Position numbers and translations under genes: made by a program
Shown: positions 28,248 through 35,939 of the stretch, one piece after another
Layout of the letters: the number at the start of each line of letters is the position of its first letter
Position numbering within the stretch: position 1 is the first letter of the stretch
NCBI GenBank assembly: GCA_944375905.1
Contig: CALWAS010000010.1
Location: 1 to 49,068, forward strand
DNA: 49,068 nt
From: an uncultured Bacilli bacterium
Lineage (GTDB): Bacteria > Bacillota_I > Bacilli_A > RFN20 > CAG-826
Direction: 5' to 3'
Notes under the pieces: generated by a model
Seen by the model: only the letters and a program-made list of their open reading frames with translations
What the model was told of the DNA's origin: nothing
The model's database searches: none

Positions 28248-28276
28248 AAGGAGCGGTGGAAGCCGCTCCTTTTCTT
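28248..28276 (+). terminator. Intrinsic terminator of the transporter-nuclease operon
   Basis: AAGGAGCGG (28248-28256) pairs with CCGCTCCTT (28263-28271) around a 6-base loop, continuing into ttcttttg. Confidence 0.88.
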
Positions 28277-28289
28277 TTGCCTACGGCAA

Positions 28290-28318
28290 TTGAAGGAAAT
28301 CGCCTCTTTCCCTATAAT
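28290..28318 (+). promoter_or_regulatory. Promoter for a leaderless lipoprotein gene
   Basis: TTGAAG (28290-28295), a 17-base spacer and a perfect TATAAT (28313-28318) end only 8 bases before the ATG at 28327. The transcript should begin at or next to the start codon; there is no room for an SD. Confidence 0.85.
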
Positions 28319-28326
28319 GGCTCGTG

Positions 28327-29208
28327 ATGAAAAGCAGGATCTTCATTTTGGTTGTCTCTGCCCTCCTACTTGCCGGATGCGGGGGAACGGAGGCTTCTTC
28401 CTCTTCTGGCTCTTCCTCTTCGGCTAGCCTCGCCTCGCGGCCGGTCCTCGAGGATGCGCTTGCCCGTTTCAATCGGGCCGGACGCAACAACATCACGTTC
28501 AATTTCATTGCCTCCAATCTCCAGGACTCTTCCTCGCCGATTTCCTACGTGAACCCGGAAATCAGGATCGGGTATAGCGAAAAGGGCTATTTCGCCGAGC
28601 CTCAGGAAGATACCGGCTGGCCGGAAACGCTACCGGACGGCTTTGGCGTCATCGAATTCAAGGAAGGCGAAATCGACGACTACGAAGCCGGCGTCTACCT
28701 AACGAGCGGGACCCTGAACGACGAGAGCGCAAGCTCTAGTTCGTCCGAGGCCGCGGCCAATAAGTGGAACCTGCAAATCGGCGAGAAGACGGACCTCCTC
28801 GATCCCTACGAGGGCGACACCCCGCAGTATCTCAGCGACCATGGCGAGGAAATCGCCGAAAAGTTCCACAAGGGCATATCGAGCGAAATCGAGACGACCG
28901 AGGACAAGGCGACGATGGAGCTCATCGCCCGCTGCATGAGCGTCGACGGCGTCATCAAGAACGTCTATCCCGAATTCGAGTATTCCCAGGTCGACATCTT
29001 CTATGGGCGTTCGGCGACGACGTTCACCTTCTCCTTCTACGGCTATGTGGATCCCGAACACGACGATCCCTCGACCCTTGGCAACGGTTTCTGCGTGGCC
29101 GAAGCCGTACTTCTCCCGAATGCCAATTTAAAGATCGATGCCTACGACGAGTTCTTCGAGGCCAACGCGCCCGAGGACTCCTCTTCTTCGAGCGAGGTGA
29201 GCGCATGA
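28327..29208 (+). CDS. Lipoprotein of unknown function
   Basis: The 293-residue product has a lipoprotein signal MKSRIFILVVSALLLAGC (Cys18) followed by a serine-rich spacer. I recognise no enzyme motif. The body is acidic and beta-strand rich, with further Ser-rich linkers at about 138-145 and at the C-terminus (EDSSSSSEVSA). A GTG directly precedes the ATG in frame (28324), so initiation could begin there. The -10 box lies 8 bases upstream and no SD exists, which points to a leaderless mRNA. Its TGA overlaps the next gene's ATG (ATGA), so the two are probably functionally linked. Confidence 0.75.
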   Translation: MKSRIFILVVSALLLAGCGGTEASSSSGSSSSASLASRPVLEDALARFNRAGRNNITFNFIASNLQDSSSPISYVNPEIRIGYSEKGYFAEPQEDTGWPETLPDGFGVIEFKEGEIDDYEAGVYLTSGTLNDESASSSSSEAAANKWNLQIGEKTDLLDPYEGDTPQYLSDHGEEIAEKFHKGISSEIETTEDKATMELIARCMSVDGVIKNVYPEFEYSQVDIFYGRSATTFTFSFYGYVDPEHDDPSTLGNGFCVAEAVLLPNANLKIDAYDEFFEANAPEDSSSSSEVSA

Positions 29209-29792
29209 AAAAGGAAAGCACGACCCCTTCCCGCGGCTATTGCCCGGATTGCAAAAAAAGCTTCGATTACCATAAGCACGGCGATACTTGCCCCTTTTGC
29301 GGCAAGAAGATCCCCGAGACGATAGACCAGGAAATCCGCACGCCCCTCGTCCAATCCCTTCATAGGGAGGCGAATCGAATCGGGGACAAGCGCGACGGGG
29401 CCATGAGCTTCCTCGTTCTCGGAGCCATCTTCCTCATCGTCGGCATCATCTTCGTTTCCCTTTCCTACAAACCGATATCGGCGACCAATACGACGAAGGC
29501 CATCCGCTTCGATTCCCTCGAGTTCGTGATTTCACTCCTCGGCATCGTCATCGGCGGGGCTTCCTTCCTATATGGGCTCGTCCGGGCCATCCTCTTCACG
29601 AGGAAGATCAGGGTCCTCCATCACGACATCGCCTACATCAATTCCAAGATGCGGCTCGACCCGGGCCCGACCCCCCTTCTCGTAAGCGAAGTCTATTCGA
29701 ATCTCTCCCTCCGGCTAAAGAACTACCTGCTCATCAAGAAAGTCGAGCGGGAAAACAAATCCGCGGCCAAGGGCAAGGAAGGGAAAGAATAA
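29205..29792 (+). CDS. Zinc-ribbon membrane protein
   Basis: The 195-residue protein has unknown function. An N-terminal zinc ribbon (CPDCKKSFDYHKHGDTCPFC, about residues 14-33) supplies two CxxC pairs. Two predicted membrane helices follow at about 66-87 (MSFLVLGAIFLIVGIIFVSL) and 105-127 (FVISLLGIVIGGASFLYGLV). The C-terminal ~65 residues are basic and probably cytoplasmic, with predicted helix. The start at 29205 overlaps the lipoprotein stop by four bases. The same reading frame is open far upstream, but that part is antigenic to the lipoprotein frame and has no start signal. The pair could form a membrane sensor or assembly factor; that is a guess. Confidence 0.75.
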   Translation: MKKESTTPSRGYCPDCKKSFDYHKHGDTCPFCGKKIPETIDQEIRTPLVQSLHREANRIGDKRDGAMSFLVLGAIFLIVGIIFVSLSYKPISATNTTKAIRFDSLEFVISLLGIVIGGASFLYGLVRAILFTRKIRVLHHDIAYINSKMRLDPGPTPLLVSEVYSNLSLRLKNYLLIKKVERENKSAAKGKEGKE

Positions 29793-29799
29793 TTTCTCC

Positions 29800-29828
29800 T
29801 TGCCACTTCGGCAAAGCCAGACTATTAT
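29800..29828 (+). promoter_or_regulatory. Promoter of tRNA-Lys
   Basis: TTGCCA (29800-29805), a 17-base spacer and TATTAT (29823-29828) end 9 bases before the mature tRNA 5' end. Confidence 0.82.
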
Positions 29829-29837
29829 TGTCGGGCT

Positions 29838-29913
<76 letters not shown>

Positions 29914-29924
29914 AGCACGAAAGC

Positions 29925-29952
29925 ATCCGGCCTATGGCCGGATTTTTCTTTC
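29925..29952 (+). terminator. Terminator of tRNA-Lys
   Basis: ATCCGGCC (29925-29932) pairs with GGCCGGAT (29936-29943) around a 3-base loop, followed by tttttcttt. Confidence 0.92.
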
Positions 29953-29958
29953 CTCCGA

Positions 29959-29988
29959 TTGATTGCCTCTTCCCCTAAAGGCTATAAT
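29959..29988 (+). promoter_or_regulatory. Promoter of the 30043-31926 gene group
   Basis: TTGATT (29959-29964), an 18-base spacer and TATAAT (29983-29988). Transcription near 29995 gives either a 6-base leader to an ATG at 30001 or a 48-base leader with an SD to the ATG at 30043. Confidence 0.72.
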
Positions 29989-30042
29989 GCCTTTCGAGAT
30001 ATGGAAGCCACCGAAAGAAAAGAAGAAAGGAAAGGGTTCGCA

Positions 30043-30669
30043 ATGACGCTTTCCTCCCTCCGTGCCGGACAATGGATGCGACTGGTCGCCGTCGCGGTTT
30101 GCCTCATCGGCCTCGTCCTCTACCTCTGCCTTCCGCAGATCAAGATCGACTATCAGCTCTACGACTCGACCGTGACGGTCGGCGATAGGGTATACGATTT
30201 CCCGACCCAGCTCATTTCCGGCATCAACAACTTCTTCGGCGGAACGAGTTTCTGCTATTACAAGAACAGCGATTACCAAGGCGTTGAGGTCTTGGTGAGC
30301 CAAGTCGCCAAGTTCAATTGGTTTGCCCTCGGCATGTTCCTCGTCGCCCTCATTGCCTGCGCGATGACGATTTGGCTCAACTTCACGAGGAAGAACGAGA
30401 AGTGGTCGAAGCTCGTCACGCTCTTCTATTTCGTCTGCGGGCTCATGGCGATCATGGGGCCGATCTGGTTCCTCGCGACGAACGGCTTCGGCGGGGCCGA
30501 TTACACTCAGAACACCGATTCCTCCCAATATTGGAACTATTACCAGCTCTACGTCCACGACGCCTACGGGGCCCTCGTGAGCGGCGTGACCATCATTGCC
30601 GCGAGCATTTGCTTCGGGATCGGGACTTCGCTTGAAGGAGGAGACAAGAACGATGCGCGCCAAGGCTAG
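30043..30669 (+). CDS. Four-helix membrane protein of unknown function
   Basis: The 208-residue product has four predicted membrane helices: about 14-32 (VAVAVCLIGLVLYLCLP), 95-113 (FALGMFLVALIACAMTIWL), 127-147 (TLFYFVCGLMAIMGPIWFLA), and 180-200 (YGALVSGVTIIAASICFGIG). An external loop of about 60 residues, rich in Asp and Tyr, separates the first two. I recognise no family. Two starts are possible: ATG 30043 behind the SD-like aaaggaaaggg, which I prefer, or ATG 30001, 12 bases after the -10 box, adding 14 charged residues. Its end overlaps the next gene by 17 bases. Confidence 0.7.
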   Translation: MTLSSLRAGQWMRLVAVAVCLIGLVLYLCLPQIKIDYQLYDSTVTVGDRVYDFPTQLISGINNFFGGTSFCYYKNSDYQGVEVLVSQVAKFNWFALGMFLVALIACAMTIWLNFTRKNEKWSKLVTLFYFVCGLMAIMGPIWFLATNGFGGADYTQNTDSSQYWNYYQLYVHDAYGALVSGVTIIAASICFGIGTSLEGGDKNDARQG

Positions 30670-31507
30670 TTTGCTTCTTTTGGCCATCTGCGGCTTCGCC
30701 CTGGCTTCGTGCCAGGTCGAGGAGTACGCGGGCATTCCTTCCTCCGAAGGGGACTTCGTCGCGGTCATCGTCGAAGACGAGTACCGTCCTTCTTCCTCGA
30801 TCGTTACCATCCCGCAGCTTGCGGCCGCCATCTCGAGCCCTTCGACGGCCGTTTCGCTTTTCCCCTTCTCCGGAATGGAAAGCGACGGCATCAGGGAAAT
30901 CCATTTTTACAACAACGACGGGTTCTCCTTCCCCTACGGAAGCCAGACCGTTACCGGGGTCTATGACCGGACCGACGACTACTATTACCTTTTGATGGGC
31001 AGCGGCTCTTCGGCCAAGGGACTCGTCTATACCGATTCGAAGAGGCTAGACGAACTAGCGAGCCAGGCCCACGCCCTCTACGAGCACGATTATGCCGTTT
31101 GCCTCGCCGGCTACGAGACTTTCCAGGGAATCGCCCTCGGCACTCTCTCCGGTTTCGATGCCTCCCTTTACTCGAACATAACTTTCGGGTACTCGAATGT
31201 CGGGAATACGGCCGGCTACAGCCTCGTGATGGAACGCGACAACGTCAACGGAAACGACTACAAGCTGGAATTCAACGTCACGATGGATCTATTCGAGGAC
31301 GGGCTTTACGCCATCACCGATTGCTCTTACCGGATCAGGGAGCTCTCCCTGCAGTTCGGAAGTTCCCGCCATTACGTCAAGGAATACAAGTTCGCCTCGG
31401 CGGCCGAGATGGACGATTATACGCTCACGAAGAGCAACTATGTCCTTTCTTTCGTCGGCGCTTCGGCCGACGACGTGAGCGAAGGCGACTTCTTCGGGGT
31501 GTTCTGA
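30653..31507 (+). CDS. Lipoprotein of unknown function
   Basis: The 284-residue product has a lipoprotein signal ending ALASC (Cys20), so it is probably anchored outside the cell. The start is set by aaggagg (30635-30641), 11 bases upstream; the gene begins inside the end of the previous one. The mature part is strand-rich with many Tyr, Ser and Asp residues and shows no motif I recognise. Its stop TGA shares one base with the next ATG (TGATG), so a three-gene group with coupled translation is likely: membrane protein, lipoprotein, Rex-like protein. Confidence 0.78.
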   Translation: MRAKASLLLLAICGFALASCQVEEYAGIPSSEGDFVAVIVEDEYRPSSSIVTIPQLAAAISSPSTAVSLFPFSGMESDGIREIHFYNNDGFSFPYGSQTVTGVYDRTDDYYYLLMGSGSSAKGLVYTDSKRLDELASQAHALYEHDYAVCLAGYETFQGIALGTLSGFDASLYSNITFGYSNVGNTAGYSLVMERDNVNGNDYKLEFNVTMDLFEDGLYAITDCSYRIRELSLQFGSSRHYVKEYKFASAAEMDDYTLTKSNYVLSFVGASADDVSEGDFFGVF

Positions 31508-31926
31508 TGGCCCTTCCCCGGATCAAGGACATCCGGCAGGCCCTGCGCTTCCTTTCGCGGAGCAAGGCCAAATACGTCTCCCTCGACATGTGCGCGGAGG
31601 CGATCGGGATCTATTCCGACGTCCTCGGGGAGGAGCTCTCCTATTTCGCGCCCTCGATCATGCTCGACCCTTCCTTCAACCTCAAATCCCTCGTTCCCTA
31701 TCTCGAGTCCTACCTCGAGGAAAGGAAGAAGGAGCGCAGGCACGTCAAGCCGGCTTCCAAGAAGGAAGTCGACGAATATTCCTCGGTCGGCGACTTCCTT
31801 TACAGGAAGATGACGACGGCCGGCGGCCTCGTCGACAGTTCCGTTACCCTCGACGACCACGACCTGCGGCTACTATCGAAAATCGTCCGCCGCGAAAGGG
31901 CCGCCCTGAAGTCCAAGAAGAAGTGA
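31507..31926 (+). CDS. Stand-alone protein resembling the Rex N-terminal winged helix
   Basis: The 139-residue protein resembles the DNA-binding half of the redox repressor Rex without its NAD(H)-binding Rossmann half. The stretch from VSLDMCAEAIGI to SLVPYL (about residues 24-66) aligns gap-free with VSSAELSDAVKV to YLLSFF of B. subtilis Rex as I remember it, including LSYF. However, the recognition-helix arginines (IRRD in Rex) are replaced by VLGEE, so ordinary operator binding may be lost. The C-terminal ~70 residues are lysine/arginine-rich helix. It starts by TGATG overlap after a lipoprotein gene and lies just before nifJ, a typical Rex-type target. The homology is by eye. Confidence 0.5.
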   Translation: MALPRIKDIRQALRFLSRSKAKYVSLDMCAEAIGIYSDVLGEELSYFAPSIMLDPSFNLKSLVPYLESYLEERKKERRHVKPASKKEVDEYSSVGDFLYRKMTTAGGLVDSSVTLDDHDLRLLSKIVRRERAALKSKKK

Positions 31927-31982
31927 CCGCCTAGAAGGGGCAGTTTTCTTTTGGGCGGTTCTTGGTTAGCCTTACCTTACCT

Positions 31983-32018
31983 CGCTTTTCCCTTAGCCCC
32001 TATGGGGCTAGAAAAGCG
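31983..32018 (+). other. Long inverted repeat upstream of nifJ
   Basis: CGCTTTTC and TAGCCCC on the left pair with GGGGCTA and GAAAAGCG on the right (31983-32000 with 32004-32018), giving 15 pairs, a 3-base bulge and a 3-base loop. No T run follows on the + strand, so it is a poor terminator; it ends 10 bases before the -35 box of nifJ and could be an operator. The preceding 56 bases after the Rex-like gene hold only a weak GC hairpin. Confidence 0.5.
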
Positions 32019-32027
32019 AAAACCTCA

Positions 32028-32056
32028 TTGCCTCGTCCTTTGGGGGGCCCTATACT
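32028..32056 (+). promoter_or_regulatory. Promoter of nifJ
   Basis: TTGCCT (32028-32033), a 17-base spacer and TATACT (32051-32056). The leader is about 23 bases and contains aggag at 32067-32071, 14 bases from the ATG, a rather long spacing. Confidence 0.78.
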
Positions 32057-32085
32057 AACCCCGGACAGGAGATTTCTTTTATTCA

Positions 32086-35000
32086 ATGAGCGAAATCAAG
32101 AAAACCATGAAGTCCGTCGACGGGAACACCGCGGCGGCAATGGAGAGCTATCTCTTCACCGAGGTAGCTGCCATTTACCCCATCACCCCGAGCTCGCCGA
32201 TGGCCGAACTCGTGGACGTGATGGCCGCTAGGGGCGACAAGAACTTCTTCGGAGCCCCGGTCAAAGTCGTTGAGATGCAATCCGAGGCCGGTGCCTCGGG
32301 CGCCGTCCACGGCGCTCTCCAGGGCGGAGCCCTCGCAACCACCTACACCGCGAGCCAGGGCCTCCTCCTCATGATCCCGAACATCTACAAGTGGGTGGGC
32401 GAGCTCCTTCCGGCCGTCCTCCACGTCTCGGCCCGGAGCCTCGCGACCCGCGCCCTTTCGATTTTCGGCGACCAAGCCGACATCTACGCCTGCCGTCAGA
32501 CCGGCGTCACGATGATTTGCTCCAATAGCGTCCAGGAAATCGCCGACCTTGCCCCGATTGCCCATCTCGTGGCCATCGAGAGCTCGACCCCGGTCATGCA
32601 TTTCTTCGACGGCTTCCGCACCTCCCATGAGGTCCAGAATGTCGAGTTCGTCGATCCGGAAGAATGGAAGAAGCTTCTCCCGATGGACAAGGTCGAGGCC
32701 TTCCGCGCCCGCGCCCTCAACCCGCATACCCATGCGGTTACCCGCGGCGGGGCCGAGAACGACGATATCTACTTCCAGGCCCGCGAAGCCCAGAACGCCC
32801 ACTTCGACGACGTTCTCAAGACGGCCATCAAGTACTTCAAGGAAGCGAGCCGCCTGACGGGACGCGAATATGCGCCGTTCGTCTATTACGGCGCCAAGGA
32901 CGCGACGAAGGTCATCGTCGCCATGGGCTCGGTCTGCGAGACCGCCATGGAAGTGGTGGACGAGCTCAATAAGCGCGGCGAGAAGGTCGGCCTCGTCAAG
33001 GTCCACCTTTACCGTCCGTTTGCCGCCGAGCTTCTCAGCGAAGCCATCCCGGCGACGGTCAAGAAGATCGCCGTCCTCGACCGGACGAAGGAAAACGGCT
33101 CGGAAGGCGAGCCGCTCTACCTCGATGTCGTCAGCGCCCTTGCCAGGATGGGCCGTCATTTCGACCTCATCGTCGGCGGCCGCTATGGCCTTTCGAGCAA
33201 GGACACCCAGCCCAAGCACGTCAAGAGCGTCTACGACTTCCTCGATAGCGAAAAGCCGTTCCACGGCTTCACCGTCGGCATCGTCGACGACCTCACCCAC
33301 AAGTCGATCCCGGTCGACGAAAGCTTCGTCATCGATCACGATTACACTTCCTGTCTCTTCTATGGCCTAGGAAGCGACGGCACCGTCTCGGCCAACAAGT
33401 CGTCGGTCAAGATCATCGGCGACGCGACCGGACAGTATGCCCAGGCCTATTTCCAATACGACTCCCGGAAGGCCGGCGGCACCACCCGTAGCCACCTTCG
33501 CTTCGGCAAGAGCCCGATCCACAGCGAATACTACGTCAAGAACGCCGACTTCATCTCCTGCTCGCTCGATACCTATATCTTCCATTACGACATGGTGAGC
33601 AACCTCAAGGAGGGCGGCACCTTCCTTCTCAACACCGACATGGACGACGAAACCCTCGTCAAGTCGATGCCGAACCGGATGAAGCATCTCCTTGCCGAAA
33701 AGCACGCCCACTTCTACGTCATCGACGCCAACAAGCTCGCGGCCGAGTGCCACATGGGCCGCCACACCAACACGACCCTCCAGGCTGCCTTCTTCAAGCT
33801 TTCCCCGAAGATCATGCCTTACGAGGAAGCCGAGAAGTGGATGAAGAAGTTCGCCGAGAAGTCCTATGCCAAGAAGGGCATGGACATCGTCAAGAACAAC
33901 TGGGACGCCATCGACGCCGGCCCGAAGGGCTTGCGCGAAGTCGCGGTCGACCCGGAGTGGATCAAGCTTCCCTATAACAAGGAAGTCTCGGCCGACACCG
34001 GCGATACCTATTACGACGAATACGTCTCGGTCATCGACCGCCTCGACGGCGACGAGCTCCCGACGAGCGCCTTCGCCAAGCACGAGCTCCTCGACGGCAC
34101 GATGGAGCCGAACATCACCTTCCGCGAAAAGCGCGCGATTGCCGACCGGGTCCCGATGTGGAATCCGAATGCCTGCATCGAGTGCAATACCTGTGCCTTC
34201 GTCTGCCCGCACGCCACAATCCGTCCTTACCTAATCTCCGAAGAGGAACTCAAGGGTGCCCCGGAAGTGGTCAAGAACGGCCTCAAGCCGGTCACGGCTT
34301 CCCCGAAAGCCGCTGCCGCCGGGCTCAAGTTCCGCATCCAGGTCTCGACGATGAACTGCGTCGGCTGCGGCCTCTGCGTGAACGAATGCATGGCCAACAA
34401 GGCCCAGCTCAACCTCGCCAAGAAGACCGGCAAGCCGGTCGACGAGAGCAAGCTTGCCCTCCGCATGGTCGAGGCCAAGTCGCAAAACGAGCAGCAGGAA
34501 GGCGCCGATTACCTCTATAAGCACTGCACCGCGAAGACCGAGTACTTCCCGCTTACCACGATGAAGGGCGTTGGCTTCCTCCGTCCTTACATGGAAGTCT
34601 CCGGCGCTTGCGCCGGCTGCGGCGAGGCTCCGTATTACCGTCTCCTTTCCCAGCTCTTCGGACGCGACATGCTAGTGGCCAATGCCACCGGCTGCTCCTC
34701 GATCTATTGCGGCTCGACGCCGCTTACCCCGTTCGTCCGCGACGAGAAGGGCGAGGGCCCGGCTTGGGCCAACTCCCTCTTCGAGGACAACGCCGAGTAC
34801 GGCTTCGGCATGAGGATCGCGAGCGACTACAAGCTCTCGACCATCTGCTCGATTCTCGATAGGGCCAAGAACGAGGAAATCGAGGAAGAACTCAAGGCGG
34901 CCATCGAAGGCTACGAAGCTCATATCAAGGACCGCGCCTATATCCGCGAAAACGTCCCGGCCCTCGTCGAGCTCATCAAGAAGAGCAAGAACGAGACCGT

Positions 35001-35685
35001 CAAGGGCGTCCTCGCCTATGAACGCGACCTCATCGACAAGTCGGTGTGGATCGTCGGCGGCGACGGATGGAGCTACGACATCGGCTACGGCGGACTCGAC
35101 CACGTCCTCGCCAACGAGGCGGACGTCAACGTCATGGTCCTCGACACGCAGATCTATTCCAACACCGGCGGCCAGGCCTCCAAGAGCTCGCAGACCGGCT
35201 CGATCAACAAGTTCACGGCCTCGGGCAAGAAGGAAGCCAAGAAGAACCTCGCCCTCATGGCGATGGCCTATGGCCACGTCTACGTTGCCCAGATTGCCCT
35301 CGGGGCCAACCCGATGAAGGCCATCCAAGCCTTCAAGGAGGCCGAGAGCTACGATGGGCCGTCGCTCGTCATCTGCTACTGCCCGTGCGCCGAACAGCAC
35401 ATCAAGGGCGGCCTCGTCAACTCGATCGAGGAAGAGAAGAAGGCCGTCGAGTGCGGTTACTTCACTACCTTCCGCTACGATCCGCGCCTCGAGAAGGAAG
35501 GCAAGTCGCCGCTCCAGCTCGACTGCGCCGAGCCCGATTGGACGAAGTTCCAGGACTTCCTCATGCACGAAACCAGGTTCTCCCAGCTCCCGATCGTCAA
35601 CCCGACCCACAGCAAGGAGCTCCTCGAGAAGTGCGAAGCCTACGCCAAGAAGCGGTGGGCTGCCATCAAGAAGTTCGGAGCCTGA
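32086..35685 (+). CDS. nifJ: Pyruvate:ferredoxin (flavodoxin) oxidoreductase
   Basis: This enzyme oxidises pyruvate with CoA to acetyl-CoA and CO2 and passes electrons to ferredoxin; it marks an anaerobic metabolism. The 1199-residue single-chain form has all domains in order: AAIYPITPSSPMAELVD (pyrimidine-binding side), the GAKDATKVIVAMGSV domain, the gamma domain, two ferredoxin 4Fe-4S sites (CIECNTCAFVCPHA from 697; CVGCGLCVNEC from 758, followed by Met instead of Pro), and the TPP domain with the proximal-cluster CAGCGEAPYYR, GDGWSYDIGYGG (near 992) and DTQIYSNTGGQASKSS. It forms a single-gene unit with its own promoter and terminator. Confidence 0.97.
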   Translation: MSEIKKTMKSVDGNTAAAMESYLFTEVAAIYPITPSSPMAELVDVMAARGDKNFFGAPVKVVEMQSEAGASGAVHGALQGGALATTYTASQGLLLMIPNIYKWVGELLPAVLHVSARSLATRALSIFGDQADIYACRQTGVTMICSNSVQEIADLAPIAHLVAIESSTPVMHFFDGFRTSHEVQNVEFVDPEEWKKLLPMDKVEAFRARALNPHTHAVTRGGAENDDIYFQAREAQNAHFDDVLKTAIKYFKEASRLTGREYAPFVYYGAKDATKVIVAMGSVCETAMEVVDELNKRGEKVGLVKVHLYRPFAAELLSEAIPATVKKIAVLDRTKENGSEGEPLYLDVVSALARMGRHFDLIVGGRYGLSSKDTQPKHVKSVYDFLDSEKPFHGFTVGIVDDLTHKSIPVDESFVIDHDYTSCLFYGLGSDGTVSANKSSVKIIGDATGQYAQAYFQYDSRKAGGTTRSHLRFGKSPIHSEYYVKNADFISCSLDTYIFHYDMVSNLKEGGTFLLNTDMDDETLVKSMPNRMKHLLAEKHAHFYVIDANKLAAECHMGRHTNTTLQAAFFKLSPKIMPYEEAEKWMKKFAEKSYAKKGMDIVKNNWDAIDAGPKGLREVAVDPEWIKLPYNKEVSADTGDTYYDEYVSVIDRLDGDELPTSAFAKHELLDGTMEPNITFREKRAIADRVPMWNPNACIECNTCAFVCPHATIRPYLISEEELKGAPEVVKNGLKPVTASPKAAAAGLKFRIQVSTMNCVGCGLCVNECMANKAQLNLAKKTGKPVDESKLALRMVEAKSQNEQQEGADYLYKHCTAKTEYFPLTTMKGVGFLRPYMEVSGACAGCGEAPYYRLLSQLFGRDMLVANATGCSSIYCGSTPLTPFVRDEKGEGPAWANSLFEDNAEYGFGMRIASDYKLSTICSILDRAKNEEIEEELKAAIEGYEAHIKDRAYIRENVPALVELIKKSKNETVKGVLAYERDLIDKSVWIVGGDGWSYDIGYGGLDHVLANEADVNVMVLDTQIYSNTGGQASKSSQTGSINKFTASGKKEAKKNLALMAMAYGHVYVAQIALGANPMKAIQAFKEAESYDGPSLVICYCPCAEQHIKGGLVNSIEEEKKAVECGYFTTFRYDPRLEKEGKSPLQLDCAEPDWTKFQDFLMHETRFSQLPIVNPTHSKELLEKCEAYAKKRWAAIKKFGA

Positions 35686-35703
35686 TCCCGTCTTCGAAAA
35701 GCG

Positions 35704-35734
35704 AAAAGGAGGAGCAAAAAGCCCCTCCTTTTTT
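35704..35734 (+). terminator. Terminator of nifJ
   Basis: AAAAGGAGG (from 35704) pairs with CCTCCTTTT (35724-35732), with a small inner GC/GC helix and a 5-A loop, then further T residues. Confidence 0.85.
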
Positions 35735-35770
35735 CGTTATCGCCTTGAAGGATGCCGTTTCTCAGGCAAG

Positions 35771-35792
35771 AAAAAACCTCCCCGAAGGGAGG
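35771..35792 (-). terminator. Terminator of tRNA-Pro (minus strand)
   Basis: Read on the minus strand, CCTCCC, a TTCG tetraloop and GGGAGG (35792-35777) are followed by six T residues (35776-35771). Confidence 0.9.
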
Positions 35793-35803
35793 ATCTTTCA
35801 AGC

Positions 35804-35880
35804 TGGTCGGAACGACGAGATTTGAACTCGCGACCCCTACCACCCCAAGGTAGTGCACTACCAAGCTGTGCTACGTCCCG
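35804..35880 (-). tRNA. tRNA-Pro (anticodon GGG)
   Basis: Minus-strand cloverleaf with encoded CCA at 35804-35806. The acceptor stem CGGGACG (35880-35874) pairs with CGTTCCG (35814-35808). The anticodon stem CTACC/GGTAG encloses loop TTGGGGT; anticodon GGG lies at 35846-35844 with G37 next to it. The T-loop TTCAAAT is canonical. It is the only minus-strand gene here and has its own promoter and terminator. GGG reads CCC and CCU codons, and a separate tRNA-Pro must exist elsewhere for CCG, which is common in this window. Confidence 0.95.
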
Positions 35881-35888
35881 GCCCGACT

Positions 35889-35894
35889 ATTATA
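35889..35894 (-). promoter_or_regulatory. -10 box of tRNA-Pro promoter (minus strand)
   Basis: On the minus strand a perfect TATAAT ends 8 bases before the tRNA 5' end. The best -35 candidate, TAGCAT at 16 bases, is weak. Confidence 0.65.
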
Positions 35895-35939
35895 GCCATT
35901 TGCCTTTTCTATGCTAGTGATAATGGTGGAGTCTCGTGC

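Noticed and set aside
28764-29204. Possible 342-residue form of the zinc-ribbon protein starting at 28764
   Set aside because: The upstream part lies entirely inside the lipoprotein gene in another frame and is Arg/Pro-rich noise; ATG 29205 with the ATGA overlap explains the gene.
31927-31982. Terminator after the Rex-like gene from CCGCC/GGCGG near 31927-31958
   Set aside because: The loop is long and contains the only T run, so the hairpin does not have the layout of an intrinsic terminator.
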